From Desulfosalsimonas propionicica (GTDB lineage: Bacteria; Desulfobacterota; Desulfobacteria; Desulfobacterales; Desulfosalsimonadaceae), in NCBI RefSeq assembly GCF_013761005.1, contig NZ_JACDUS010000002.1, positions 496,001 to 560,000 on the forward strand: a DNA stretch of 64,000 nt, in the 5' to 3' direction. The stretch's first letter is position 1. Every line of letters starts with the position of its first letter. The notes under the pieces are model-generated. The model did no database searches, was not told the origin of the DNA, and saw nothing but the letters and a program-made list of their open reading frames with translations. Shown piece by piece: positions 43,678 through 51,884 of the stretch. The position numbers and the translations under genes are program-made.

Positions 43678-44625
43678 TTATGCCGCAGGCTCCGGAAAAT
43701 CCGGTCCGCGGCGGTGGTGTAAAAATTTTCCGGCTGCCGTGACCCCTTGCTCAAAACCCTCCAGGATCTTTTCCTCGCTTCGGGTCAGGCGATGGACCCG
43801 GAAATCAGACGGCGGATAAATCACATCAATGCGGTGTTGGGTCTCCAGGTCATCCAGGAGTTGATTGTATGTCCCCCAATGTCGATCCAGGGCGGCAATC
43901 AAGTGCTGGTAGCGATCCTTTTTGTAATAGGATTCATATAACATCTTGACCCAAAAGGATTCCCGCTCCTTTCGATATCCCCGGGGCCGGGTGGCCACCA
44001 CGAGGATGTCTTTTTCCGCAAAGCCCAGTTCCAGCGCTTTTTTGTACGGCAGGGGATTGCAGACACTTCCGTCCATTAACTGATCTCCGCCGTAGGAGAC
44101 AAAATTGCGGTACAAAAACGGAATGGCCGACGAAGCCTTTAATGCATCCGGGATATCATGAATTTTGCTTTCCAGATACACGGGTTCCGGGGGTGCGTCT
44201 TCATAAAACCGGGTAACGGCGATCCAAAGGGGACATCCCGTGCTGCGCAGCCGCCTTACATGAAGCGGTTCTGGTCCGGCAATGAACTGATCCAGCAGCC
44301 AGTCCAGGTTCAAAACGTGCTTTTCCGGTCTGAAAATATTGCTCATCCGGATAAACCGGCCGGTCAGCAGTTCAGAGAAAAACGCGTCCCGGGCCAAATG
44401 AATTTGCCGGGCGGCATATGCCGCCCCGATCAGGGCGCCTGCAGAAGTTCCGATGATGGCACGCCACGGATAATACCCCCGTTCCAAAAAGGCCTGAAGC
44501 ACGCCAACCAGAAAAATACCGCGCATGCCCCCGCCTTCGAGCACCAGCACCTTTTTGGGAGGAAAGTCCAGAAATCGGCTTTTAATGGATCGGCACTCGC
44601 TGAAAAGCCTGGAAATCAACGTCAT
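43678..44625 (-). CDS. Patatin-like phospholipase
   Basis: The 315-residue protein has the oxyanion-hole motif GGGMRGIFLVG near residue 28, the GTSAG serine nucleophile region (IIGTSAGALIGAAYAA) and a late MDGSVCNPLPY carrying the catalytic Asp. It is a patatin-type serine acyl hydrolase acting on lipids. I chose the ATG at 44625, preceded by AGGGGG; an alternative at 44661 would add 12 residues. It ends 32 bp before the TPR gene and is transcribed with it. Confidence 0.88.
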   Translation of the reverse strand: MTLISRLFSECRSIKSRFLDFPPKKVLVLEGGGMRGIFLVGVLQAFLERGYYPWRAIIGTSAGALIGAAYAARQIHLARDAFFSELLTGRFIRMSNIFRPEKHVLNLDWLLDQFIAGPEPLHVRRLRSTGCPLWIAVTRFYEDAPPEPVYLESKIHDIPDALKASSAIPFLYRNFVSYGGDQLMDGSVCNPLPYKKALELGFAEKDILVVATRPRGYRKERESFWVKMLYESYYKKDRYQHLIAALDRHWGTYNQLLDDLETQHRIDVIYPPSDFRVHRLTRSEEKILEGFEQGVTAAGKFLHHRRGPDFPEPAA

Positions 44626-44808
44626 GGTCCCCCTGTCCCGACTTTCGGTTTTTTTATTCATAATACATCCGGCCTGCCCCTGAAAAGCATAAAATCGCAA
44701 ACTCTCAGCAGCCGGCCGCATCGGGAAGCCTTAATCCAGGCAAACGGTTTTGTTTCTGTCAGATTTTCTTTCTTGCACCTTTGCCCTTTGGCCTTTACCC
44801 TTAGGATC

Positions 44809-45090
44809 ATGACAACCATTCGACAGCAGATCATCGCGATTCTGGAGCAGGGGCTCTGTGATGCCAGAGATCTTTCCCAGGAACTGGGCATCAGCGAAAA
44901 AGAAGTCTATGCCCACCTGCCCCATGTGGGCAAAAGCGTTGCCTCCCAAGGCAAAAAACTTCACATTCAGCCCGCCCGCTGCCTGGCCTGCGGATTTGTG
45001 TTCGGCAGCCGCAAACGGGTCACCCGGCCGGGCCGTTGTCCGGAATGCAAAAACCAGCGCATCCAGAGCCCCAGATTTGAGGTCAGATAA
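44809..45090 (+). CDS. Small HTH-zinc-ribbon transcriptional regulator
   Basis: The 93-residue protein has an ArsR-like winged-helix part (LEQGLCDARDLSQELGISEKEVYAHL) followed by a zinc ribbon with ARCLACGFVF and PGRCPEC. The family (predicted regulators with an HTH fused to a Zn ribbon) is widespread, mostly uncharacterised. An apparent longer frame from 44158 is not real; the start is the ATG at 44809 with AGGATC just upstream. The gene faces the aroB gene (convergent). Its target is not evident. Confidence 0.75.
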   Translation: MTTIRQQIIAILEQGLCDARDLSQELGISEKEVYAHLPHVGKSVASQGKKLHIQPARCLACGFVFGSRKRVTRPGRCPECKNQRIQSPRFEVR

Positions 45091-45097
45091 AAACCTG

Positions 45098-46123
45098 TTA
45101 CAGGTCCAGCACGGCTTGCAGCTCCGTCAGGGCAACAGGTGAAACCATACAATCCCCAATGGCCGAAAGCAGAACAAACCAGATAAAATCCGCCTCCCGC
45201 TTTTTGTCCCGGGCCAGGGCGTCGTAAACCGCGGCCGGATCCGCAGGCAGGGAAACCGGAAGACCAAAGCACGCCAGCAAACCAGAAAGGCGCTGCATGT
45301 CGGATTCGCACAGCAGCCCTTTTTTCACAGACAACCGGGCTGCGGCAACCATGCCCGCGCTCACGGCCTGACCGTGGCTGCATCCAATGGTTTTTTCAAT
45401 GGCGTGGCCCAAAGTGTGGCCAAAGTTGAGTTTCCGACGCTCACCTTTTTCCCGTTCGTCCCGGTTGACAATGTCGGATTTGATCACAACGGAGTCATAA
45501 ACAATCTGCTCGATGACCTCCGGTATCAGGGCCATGGCCTCTTCGGCCCGGGTTTCCAGCCGGCCGAAATAGCCGGCATCGGCTATGGCGGCATGCTTGA
45601 TAATTTCGGCAAACCCGGAAACCACCTCATGGCCGGGCAGTGTTTTCAAAAGGTGCGGGTCGCATATCACAAACCCGGGCTGATAAAAGACCCCCACCAT
45701 GTTTTTGTAGCCGTCCAGGTTGACCCCGGTCTTGCCGCCCACGCTGGCATCCACCTGGGCCAGAAGGGTTGTGGCTGCACTGGCAAACCGCACGCCCCGC
45801 AGATAGGTGGCAGCCACAAAACCGGTAATGTCACACACAATACCCCCTCCCACACCGAACAGAAACACGCTGCGGTCGGCTTCCAGATCAATTAAGCGCC
45901 TGTAAATAAACGCGGCCGTATCCAGGGTCTTGGACGGCTCGCCGCAGCCAATAACAATGCGCTCTGCATCCGGCATTTTCTGACTGTAAAGCCGGTTAAC
46001 GGTTTCATCGGTAATCACAATCACACGCGTGTTTTCCGGCAAATGGGCGCCTGCATTTTCCAGGCGCTCGCCCACCAGGATTTGTGAAACCCCGGTTTGG
46101 CCGGCAATTTCAAGATGCTTCAT
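45098..46123 (-). CDS. aroB: 3-dehydroquinate synthase
   Basis: The 341-residue enzyme cyclises DAHP to 3-dehydroquinate, the second shikimate step, using NAD and a metal. Core blocks are GVGGGIVCDITGFVAATYLRG, VGGKTGVNLDGYKNMVG and the LNFGHTLGHAIE metal site. The ATG at 46123 is preceded by GAGGT; a GTG at 46129 is an alternative two codons upstream. It follows aroF by 31 bp, so the trp-type attenuator upstream of aroF would control it too. Confidence 0.93.
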   Translation of the reverse strand: MKHLEIAGQTGVSQILVGERLENAGAHLPENTRVIVITDETVNRLYSQKMPDAERIVIGCGEPSKTLDTAAFIYRRLIDLEADRSVFLFGVGGGIVCDITGFVAATYLRGVRFASAATTLLAQVDASVGGKTGVNLDGYKNMVGVFYQPGFVICDPHLLKTLPGHEVVSGFAEIIKHAAIADAGYFGRLETRAEEAMALIPEVIEQIVYDSVVIKSDIVNRDEREKGERRKLNFGHTLGHAIEKTIGCSHGQAVSAGMVAAARLSVKKGLLCESDMQRLSGLLACFGLPVSLPADPAAVYDALARDKKREADFIWFVLLSAIGDCMVSPVALTELQAVLDL

Positions 46124-46154
46124 TACCACCTCTTTTCAAATAAACCAATTGCGT

Positions 46155-47165
46155 TTATGAGGAAGCAAAAATATCGCAAATCGCCCTGGCCTGACGGCAC
46201 ATAAGCGCAAACTGGTCCGGGTACAGCGACTGACCCCCGTCGCACTGGGCAAAATCGGGCATATCATGGACCTCCACCATGAGCCCGTGGGAGCCCACGG
46301 CCGCGGCGGCTCTGGCCAGGGGCAGAACCTGGTCCCGATATCCGGAGGCATGGCTCGGGTCGATGATCACCGGCAGGTGACTTTCCCGCCGGACCACGGG
46401 AATGGCGGAAAAATCAAGGGTGTTTCGGCTGTGGCGCACAAAGGTGCGCACCCCGCGCTCACATAAAATGATGTTTTCGTTGCCCTCGGACATGATATAT
46501 TCCGCAGCCATGAGCCATTCATCCACGGTGGCCGACATGCCGCGCTTTAACATCACCGATTTTTTTGACTCCCCGGCCCGGCGCAGAAGGCTGAAATTCT
46601 GCATGTTTCGGGTTCCGATCTGGACGATATCGGCATATTGCTCCACCATGTCAAAATGCGCCAGGTCCAAAACCTCCGTGACCACGGGCATGTCAAAGGT
46701 TTCACGTACCTTTGCCAGAATTTTCAGCCCCTCTTCGCCCAGGCCCTGGAAAGCGTAAGGCGACGTGCGGGGCTTAAACGCACCGCCTCGGAAAATGTCG
46801 GCCCCGGCCTTTTTTACGTGTTCGGCCGTTGCCATGGCCAGTGATTCGCTTTCCACCGCGCACGGTCCGCCGATAATGGAAAAGCGGCTGCCGCCGATTT
46901 CTGTATTGCCCACCCGGACAATTGTATCATGGGGCTTTACCTCCCGGCTGACCAGTTTGTATGGGCGGGTTACGGCAATGGCCTCCTTGACCCCGGCCAG
47001 GGCCTGAAAATTGGCTGGATCCAAAGGGCCTTTGTTGTATAAAACCCCTATGGAAACCCTTTCTCCGCCGGGAATGGGCCGGGCCTGACATCCTTTTTCC
47101 CCGATAATGCCAATGACCGCATCAATCTGCTCCTGTGTGGCATCCTGCCGCATGACGATCAGCAT
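46155..47165 (-). CDS. aroF: 3-deoxy-7-phosphoheptulonate (DAHP) synthase
   Basis: The 336-residue enzyme joins phosphoenolpyruvate and erythrose-4-phosphate, the entry to aromatic synthesis. Residues 1-70 form an N-terminal ferredoxin-like regulatory domain as in the Thermotoga-type enzymes. The barrel follows with IIGGPCAVESESLAMA, FRGGAFKPRTSPYAFQGLG and the metal ligands in LPVIIDPSHASGYRD. GGAGG is upstream of the ATG. A leader with a Trp-rich peptide and terminator precedes it, so expression is probably attenuated by aromatic amino acids. Confidence 0.94.
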   Translation of the reverse strand: MLIVMRQDATQEQIDAVIGIIGEKGCQARPIPGGERVSIGVLYNKGPLDPANFQALAGVKEAIAVTRPYKLVSREVKPHDTIVRVGNTEIGGSRFSIIGGPCAVESESLAMATAEHVKKAGADIFRGGAFKPRTSPYAFQGLGEEGLKILAKVRETFDMPVVTEVLDLAHFDMVEQYADIVQIGTRNMQNFSLLRRAGESKKSVMLKRGMSATVDEWLMAAEYIMSEGNENIILCERGVRTFVRHSRNTLDFSAIPVVRRESHLPVIIDPSHASGYRDQVLPLARAAAAVGSHGLMVEVHDMPDFAQCDGGQSLYPDQFALMCRQARAICDIFASS

Positions 47166-47209
47166 GGTTTTTCCTCCTGTCTCAGATCACTGATAAAAAC
47201 TTTTTCCGC

Positions 47210-47250
47210 AAAACAAAAAAACCGTGAAGCCCGACGGGGCCCCACGGTTT
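47210..47250 (-). terminator. Leader terminator (attenuator) before aroF
   Basis: On the minus strand AAACCGTG pairs with CACGGTTT, with GGGC/GCCC pairing inside, followed by TTTTTTTGTTTT. It lies 45 nt before the aroF start and 29 nt after the leader-peptide stop. There is no upstream minus-strand gene it could end, so it is best read as an attenuator. Confidence 0.75.
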
Positions 47251-47278
47251 ATCTGTGTGTCAACTTTTGCCGGCGGCT

Positions 47279-47380
47279 TTACAGCGGCACCGGCCGAAGG
47301 GCATACCCCGCCTGTTCGGCCTTGGACCACCAGCGCCAAAAAAAGGACCAAACGAAATTATGATTGTCGAATATGTCCAT
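47279..47380 (-). CDS. Trp-rich leader peptide (attenuator, 33 aa)
   Basis: This reading frame was found by hand. The ATG at 47380 opens 33 codons ending TAA at 47279-47281. Its start MDIFDNHNFV is followed by WSFFWRWWSKAEQ, that is four Trp and four Phe in the first 18 residues, and the end is GYALRPVPL. A UAG lies in frame just upstream. A sigma-70 promoter precedes it and a terminator follows it, with the DAHP synthase gene next. This is the trpL layout. The Trp codons are positioned so that scarce tryptophan (or phenylalanine) would stall the ribosome. The ribosome-binding site is weak. Antiterminator pairing was not resolved by eye. Confidence 0.75.
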   Translation of the reverse strand: MDIFDNHNFVWSFFWRWWSKAEQAGYALRPVPL

Positions 47381-47393
47381 GATAAGCTATTGT
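47364..47393 (+). promoter_or_regulatory. Possible promoter for the FGGY kinase
   Basis: TTGTCG and TATTGT are separated by 18 nt, ~125 bp before the start. The -10 matches four of six bases. It overlaps the opposite leader peptide, so it is only suggestive. Confidence 0.25.
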
Positions 47394-47447
47394 CTGAAAT
47401 TCAGAACGGACCGGTCAGCCGGTCGGAAAAAATCAGCTGTTTTTTAT

Positions 47448-47476
47448 GCTATAGGCAAAAATCGGATCCGCGTCAA
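47448..47476 (-). promoter_or_regulatory. Sigma-70 promoter of the aroF leader
   Basis: TTGACG (47476-47471) is followed by 17 nt and TATAGC (47453-47448) on the minus strand. The start point would be near 47441, giving a ~60-nt 5' leader with a small GACCGG/CCGGTC hairpin before the leader peptide. Confidence 0.65.
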
Positions 47477-47518
47477 GGAAAAATACCACATGATCGTGAT
47501 CCCCCCACGGAGGCGGCC

Positions 47519-49078
47519 ATGACCACCAAGGATCTTTTGCTCACCATTGACAACGGCACCCAGAGCTTAAAGGCCATGGTATTTGACCTCTCCGGCCGGA
47601 TGCAGGCCATTGTCAAGATCCCGTTCACCCCCTATTTTTCCGAAAAACCGGGCTGGGCCGAACAGGACCCGGAAATGTACTGGGAGTTGCTCGGCCGGGC
47701 CTGCCAGGGGTTATGGAGCGAAAAAAAAATCGAGCGAAAACGTCTTGCCGGTGTCTCGCTCACCACACAGCGGGGGACCGTAATCAACGTGAATAAAAAC
47801 GGCCGCCCCCTGCGGCCGGCAATCCTGTGGCTGGATCAGCGCAAGGCAATGAACTGCCCGCCCGTGGGCGGACTCTGGGGCCTGCTTTTCAAGGTTGCAG
47901 GCCTATCCAGGACTGTGGCCTATTTTCAGCAGGAGGCCGAGGCCAACTGGCTGCAAACTCATCAGCCGGAAATCTGGGGAAAAACCCACAAATATCTGCT
48001 TTTGTCAGGGTATCTTACCTACCGGCTCACCGGCGAGTTTTCCGATTCCGTGGGCTGCCAGGTGGCATATCTGCCGTTTGACTACAAGCGCCTTGCCTGG
48101 GCCGGAAATTCAGACTGGAAATGGCGGGCCCTGCCCGTTGACCCGGACATGCTGCCCCGGCTGATCCACCCGGGCGGCCGCCTTGGATTGGTAAGCGCCA
48201 CAGCCGCCCGGCATACCGGAATTCCCGAGGGGCTGCCGGTTGTTGCCGCGGCCGCGGACAAAGCCTGCGAGGTTATCGGGTCGGGCAGCATGGATGCGCA
48301 AACCGGATGCATCAGCTACGGCACCACGGCCACCATCAATGTGACGCATAATCGCTATGTGGAGCCCATATCCCTGATCCCGCCCTACCCGTCTGCCATT
48401 CCGGGCCATCATTCCCTTGAAGTACAGATTTTCCGCGGCTACTGGATGGTAAGCTGGTTTAAAAAAGAATTTGGGCACAAAGAACAGCAAAAGGCCCAAG
48501 ACCTGGGCGTGGATGCAGAGGCGCTGTTTGACAGCCTGATTGACGACATTGCCCCCGGATGCATGGGACTGATGCTCCAGCCCTACTGGACTCCCGGCAT
48601 CAAAATGCCCGGCCCCGAAGCCAAGGGCAGCATTATCGGGTTCGGCGACATCCATTCCCGCGGCCACGTGTACCGGGCCATCCTGGAAGGCCTGGCCTAT
48701 GCCCTGCGAGAAGGAAAGGAGCGAATTGAAAAACGGACCAAAACGCCCATCCGGCAGCTGCGGATTTCCGGAGGCGGCTCCCAGAGCCGCAATGCCATGC
48801 AAGTCACCGCAGATGTTTTTAATTTGCCGGCATCCAGGCCGCATATTTATGAAACCTCCGGGCTGGGAGCGGCCATCAACACGGCCGTGGGATTGAATCT
48901 GCACCCGGACTATCCCGCTGCAATCGCCGCCATGACCCGCATCGGAGACACATTCGAGCCCATTGCCGAAAACCAGAGGCTTTATGAGGCATTATACAAG
49001 CGCATCTATCAAAAAATGTATGCCCGGCTCAAACCATTGTACGAAGAAATCCGGGAAATTACCGGGTACCCGCAATAA
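47519..49078 (+). CDS. FGGY-family carbohydrate kinase
   Basis: The 519-residue sugar kinase has the N-terminal LTIDNGTQSLKAMVFDL motif, and ILWLDQR, ADKACEVIGSGSMDAQTG and SYGTTATINVTHN blocks. The C-terminal signature LRISGGGSQSRNAMQVTADVFN is present. The family phosphorylates sugars or polyols (glycerol, xylulose, ribulose, etc.); substrate cannot be read. GGAGG is 6-10 nt before the ATG at 47519. A longer frame upstream overlaps the opposite leader peptide and is not coding. Divergent from aroF. Confidence 0.9.
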   Translation: MTTKDLLLTIDNGTQSLKAMVFDLSGRMQAIVKIPFTPYFSEKPGWAEQDPEMYWELLGRACQGLWSEKKIERKRLAGVSLTTQRGTVINVNKNGRPLRPAILWLDQRKAMNCPPVGGLWGLLFKVAGLSRTVAYFQQEAEANWLQTHQPEIWGKTHKYLLLSGYLTYRLTGEFSDSVGCQVAYLPFDYKRLAWAGNSDWKWRALPVDPDMLPRLIHPGGRLGLVSATAARHTGIPEGLPVVAAAADKACEVIGSGSMDAQTGCISYGTTATINVTHNRYVEPISLIPPYPSAIPGHHSLEVQIFRGYWMVSWFKKEFGHKEQQKAQDLGVDAEALFDSLIDDIAPGCMGLMLQPYWTPGIKMPGPEAKGSIIGFGDIHSRGHVYRAILEGLAYALREGKERIEKRTKTPIRQLRISGGGSQSRNAMQVTADVFNLPASRPHIYETSGLGAAINTAVGLNLHPDYPAAIAAMTRIGDTFEPIAENQRLYEALYKRIYQKMYARLKPLYEEIREITGYPQ

Positions 49079-49130
49079 GCGGTTTGATCCGGCACTTGAC
49101 ATTAAAAAAAAAATCCTTTAAACATAAACA

Positions 49131-49161
49131 GGCATTTATGAGAATTTCTCATAAAAATGCC
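49131..49161 (+). terminator. Possible terminator hairpin after the FGGY kinase
   Basis: GGCATTTATGAGAA pairs with TTCTCATAAAAATGCC with minor bulges. The downstream CCATTTTC is only a weak T-run. The inner ATGAGAATTTCTCAT is a perfect 15-bp palindrome, so an operator role is also possible. TTGACA at 49096 nearby may belong to a promoter for the LysM gene. Confidence 0.35.
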
Positions 49162-49174
49162 CATTTTCAACCTT

Positions 49175-49325
49175 GATGGAATCGTAAAAAGTATGACTTT
49201 AGATGGTGCCGTAAAAAGTTCAAGATCAAGGGTTGGGCAATTTCAAAGAATGCAGCGTACTTATCCGTACGTGAAATTCTAAGAAATTGCGCGTAACGCA
49301 AATATTGGACTTTTACGGTGCCATC
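49175..49325 (+). mobile_element. MITE-like element, copy 5
   Basis: The left end is GATGGAATCGTAAAAAGT and the core begins at 49202 (GATGGTGCCGTAAAAAGT). The end is ACTTTTACGGTGCCATC. An exact AACCTT direct repeat flanks it (49169-49174 and 49326-49331). It lies 82 bp before the LysM gene start. Confidence 0.9.
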
Positions 49326-49406
49326 AACCTTTTTTCTTTTACACTGTTGGAGGTGGTTACAAAACCACTTCCGGAAAAACCCGTTAACCACCACAAGGGG
49401 CAGGGC

Positions 49407-50429
49407 ATGAGAACGCAATCCAAATCCAGGCGAATCCGGAAACTTGTCACCGCCGGTCTGTGCGCGGCACTCGTGATGTTTTTCATTACATCAGCAAACG
49501 CCGGCATTGAAGAGCACATCATTGAAACAGAAACCGGTTTTTACTACACGGTCCAAAAGGGTGACACCCTGTGGGATCTGTCTGAAGAGTTTTCAGACTC
49601 TCCCTGGCAATGGCCGGATTTATGGCACTACAACCCACAGATTCCCAATCCGCACTGGATCTACCCGGGCCAGAAAATCCGGATATACAAAAAAAGCTTT
49701 GGTGATAAAAAAAGGCAGGAAACCGAACCCACCCGGGAAGAAATCGAGCAGTATTTTACTTATACCCCGATCCGGACAGTGGGATTTGTCCGCAAGCAAC
49801 CTGTTGAAACCCTGGGGACGCTCGCACTTGAACGCCATGACCATAACCTGTTAAGCACCGGTGACAAGGTCTACATCCGGCCGGAAGCCTACGGGGACAT
49901 CGACAAAGGGGAAAGATACCTGATTTACCGCATGAAAGGCGCTGTTGACGATCCTTCCACTAATCAATATATCGGAGATCAGTACCTGCTCACCGGTGTC
50001 CTGAAAATTACGGATTCCCAGCCGGATTTTGCCGCAGGCAGAATCGTGGAGGCATTTCACGACATTCAAAAAAACGACAAAATCATGCCCCTGATGGATC
50101 GAAAGGCAGACATCCGGCTCAAACCCGGCATTGAAAATCTGAATGCCAGCCTCATGAAGTCAGAAGAGGACTGGAATTTCATTGGTCAAGACACCATTGC
50201 CTTTATCAACAAGGGCCGGGACGACGGCATTGAAGTTGGCCAGCAGTACACGGTTCTTTTCGAGGTCTCCACTAATCCGGACTGGGGTCCGGATTCCCCG
50301 AAATATCTGACCAGCGAGGAGATCGGCACCCTGCTGGTGCTCCACACTGAAGACAACACGGCCACCGTACTGATCACGGACTCAAAGGAAGATCTTAAGG
50401 CCGGCATGCCGCTGCAGGCCTTTAAATAA
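49407..50429 (+). CDS. LysM-domain secreted protein
   Basis: The 340-residue protein begins with a signal peptide (KSRRIRKLVTAGLCAALVMFF, then SANA before the predicted cleavage). A LysM domain at ~45-95 (YTVQKGDTLWDLSEEF, then IYPGQKIRIYKKS) binds peptidoglycan. The C-terminal part has beta-rich repeated segments (FINKGRDDGIEVGQQYTVLF) of unknown function. The ATG at 49407 has AAGGGG upstream; a frame from 49287 reads into the upstream mobile element. A terminator follows at 50458. Confidence 0.87.
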   Translation: MRTQSKSRRIRKLVTAGLCAALVMFFITSANAGIEEHIIETETGFYYTVQKGDTLWDLSEEFSDSPWQWPDLWHYNPQIPNPHWIYPGQKIRIYKKSFGDKKRQETEPTREEIEQYFTYTPIRTVGFVRKQPVETLGTLALERHDHNLLSTGDKVYIRPEAYGDIDKGERYLIYRMKGAVDDPSTNQYIGDQYLLTGVLKITDSQPDFAAGRIVEAFHDIQKNDKIMPLMDRKADIRLKPGIENLNASLMKSEEDWNFIGQDTIAFINKGRDDGIEVGQQYTVLFEVSTNPDWGPDSPKYLTSEEIGTLLVLHTEDNTATVLITDSKEDLKAGMPLQAFK

Positions 50430-50457
50430 ACGCATCCGACGAATGCTTTCTTTTTTT

Positions 50458-50497
50458 CCGGACAGGGTGGAAGGAAATCCACCCTGTCCGGCTTTTT
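50458..50497 (+). terminator. Rho-independent terminator of the LysM gene
   Basis: CCGGACAGGGTGGA pairs with TCCACCCTGTCCGG, followed by CTTTTT. The next ~135 bp up to the mobile element hold nothing I recognise. Confidence 0.85.
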
Positions 50498-50634
50498 AAA
50501 GGTCTTTATGCTGAAAACCATTTACGCCGAAGCGATGAATTGCCCGCCGATTAAAGTTCCTGTAAAATTTTTCAGACGACACCTAAAGAAATCCGCGGCA
50601 TATCCGATAGGAAAAATATCAACGATTAAGACCT

Positions 50635-50786
50635 GACATACTCGTAAAAAGCCGGTTTTCAGATGGCGCCGTAAAAAGTTCAAGATCAAGGCTTGCGCGA
50701 TTTCAAAGAATGCAGCGTACTTATCCGTACGTGAAATTCTGAGAAATCGTGCGTAACGCAGATATTGGGCTTTTTACGGTGCCATC
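50635..50786 (+). mobile_element. MITE-like element, copy 6
   Basis: The left end is GACATACTCGTAAAAAG, the core starts at 50662, and the end is CTTTTTACGGTGCCATC. The flanks AAGACCT (50628-50634) and AAGACCT (50787-50793) are an exact 7-bp direct repeat. It lies 79 bp before the HDOD gene start. Confidence 0.9.
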
Positions 50787-50864
50787 AAGACCTGGCCCGG
50801 CTATCGTACTGCCCTGCCGGGATGGTATATACTGTAGAAGGAATTCATTCAGAGGAGCGTTCAA

Positions 50865-51860
50865 TTGGTTTCCATCACCTGCACGGGTTGCAACAAAACC
50901 TACCAGATACCTGACAGCGAACTGCCTGAGAACAAACCTGTGGATCTGCTTTGCCCGGCGTGCAACACCGTGCTGAGGGTGCAAAAGGATCAACAGCAAA
51001 CCCGGGCGGAAACAAAGACGCCGAGCCAGACCGGCCCGGAGTTGATGGAAAGGATTGTTCAGACCTCAAAAGCACTGCCGCCAATGCCGCAAATCATCGC
51101 CCGGGCAAACGAGGTGCTTTCCAGTGACAACTCCGGATTCAAAGAAATCAGCCAGGTGCTGGAAACCGACCAGGCCATGGCCACCCGGGTGCTGCGCATC
51201 GCCAATTCCGCCTACTACGGGGTGAGTGTGCCCGTAACCTCCGTACAGCAGGCCTCCGCCCTTCTTGGATTTCAAACCCTGTTTGAGCTCATTACCGTGG
51301 TCAGCAGTTCCAGAATGATGGGAAAACACCTGGAGGGATACAACATTGAGGCCAAATTCGTATGGAAGCATTCCCTTTCAGTGGCAGTGGGTGCCAAAGC
51401 CATTGCTGAAAAATATCACCCGGAACTGATCAATGACGCTTTCATGTCCGGGCTCATCCATGATTCCGGCATGGTTTTGCTCGACTCCCATGTCCATAAA
51501 AATCAGCGGCAATTCAATGAGCTGCTGGCCCGGGGAAAGACCCTGCAGGACGCGGAAACAGAAATGTTTGAATTCGACCATGCGGCGCTGGCCGCCAGGT
51601 ATCTAAAAAATTGGAAGCTCCCGGAAAACCTGACCCATGCCATTCGGTATCACCACAGCCCGGCTGAATGCGGCCATGACCCGCTTGCCTGCATCCTGCA
51701 CATCTCCGATGCCATGGCCAATACCAACAACCTGGAGAGCAATTTTGTCATGGACAACAGCGCTTTGGACGCCATCGGCATGCCCACCGATGACCTGGAC
51801 CAGATGACCTTTGACATGGAGGACATGGTCGACAGCATCATCAAAAGCATGGAGGCCTGA
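50865..51860 (+). CDS. Zinc-ribbon/HDOD-domain protein
   Basis: The 331-residue protein starts at TTG (50865) with AGGAG 7 nt upstream. The N-terminus is a MJ0042-type zinc ribbon with CTGCNKTY and LCPACNTV. The rest is an HDOD output domain (LPPMPQIIARANEVLSS, IANSAYYGVS, MSGLIHDSGMVLLD), which lacks the complete HD-GYP catalytic set. HDOD proteins usually act in signalling through protein or RNA contacts. A MITE copy lies 79 bp upstream, and TATACT near 50828 is a possible -10. Confidence 0.83.
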   Translation: MVSITCTGCNKTYQIPDSELPENKPVDLLCPACNTVLRVQKDQQQTRAETKTPSQTGPELMERIVQTSKALPPMPQIIARANEVLSSDNSGFKEISQVLETDQAMATRVLRIANSAYYGVSVPVTSVQQASALLGFQTLFELITVVSSSRMMGKHLEGYNIEAKFVWKHSLSVAVGAKAIAEKYHPELINDAFMSGLIHDSGMVLLDSHVHKNQRQFNELLARGKTLQDAETEMFEFDHAALAARYLKNWKLPENLTHAIRYHHSPAECGHDPLACILHISDAMANTNNLESNFVMDNSALDAIGMPTDDLDQMTFDMEDMVDSIIKSMEA

Positions 51861-51884
51861 AGGCAGCACCGTTTTGTCAGGCAT

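Noticed and set aside
44158-44808. 310-residue frame covering the HTH-zinc-ribbon regulator
   Set aside because: The first 215 residues are the complement of the patatin gene; only the last 93 residues from the ATG at 44809 are coding.
47255-47518. N-terminal extension of the FGGY kinase frame
   Set aside because: The kinase family start is at 47519 with a ribosome-binding site. The upstream part overlaps the aroF leader on the other strand.
5396-50786. CRISPR array as an explanation of the repeats
   Set aside because: Copies are kilobases apart, 152 bp long and palindromic, with flanking duplications and no regular spacers.
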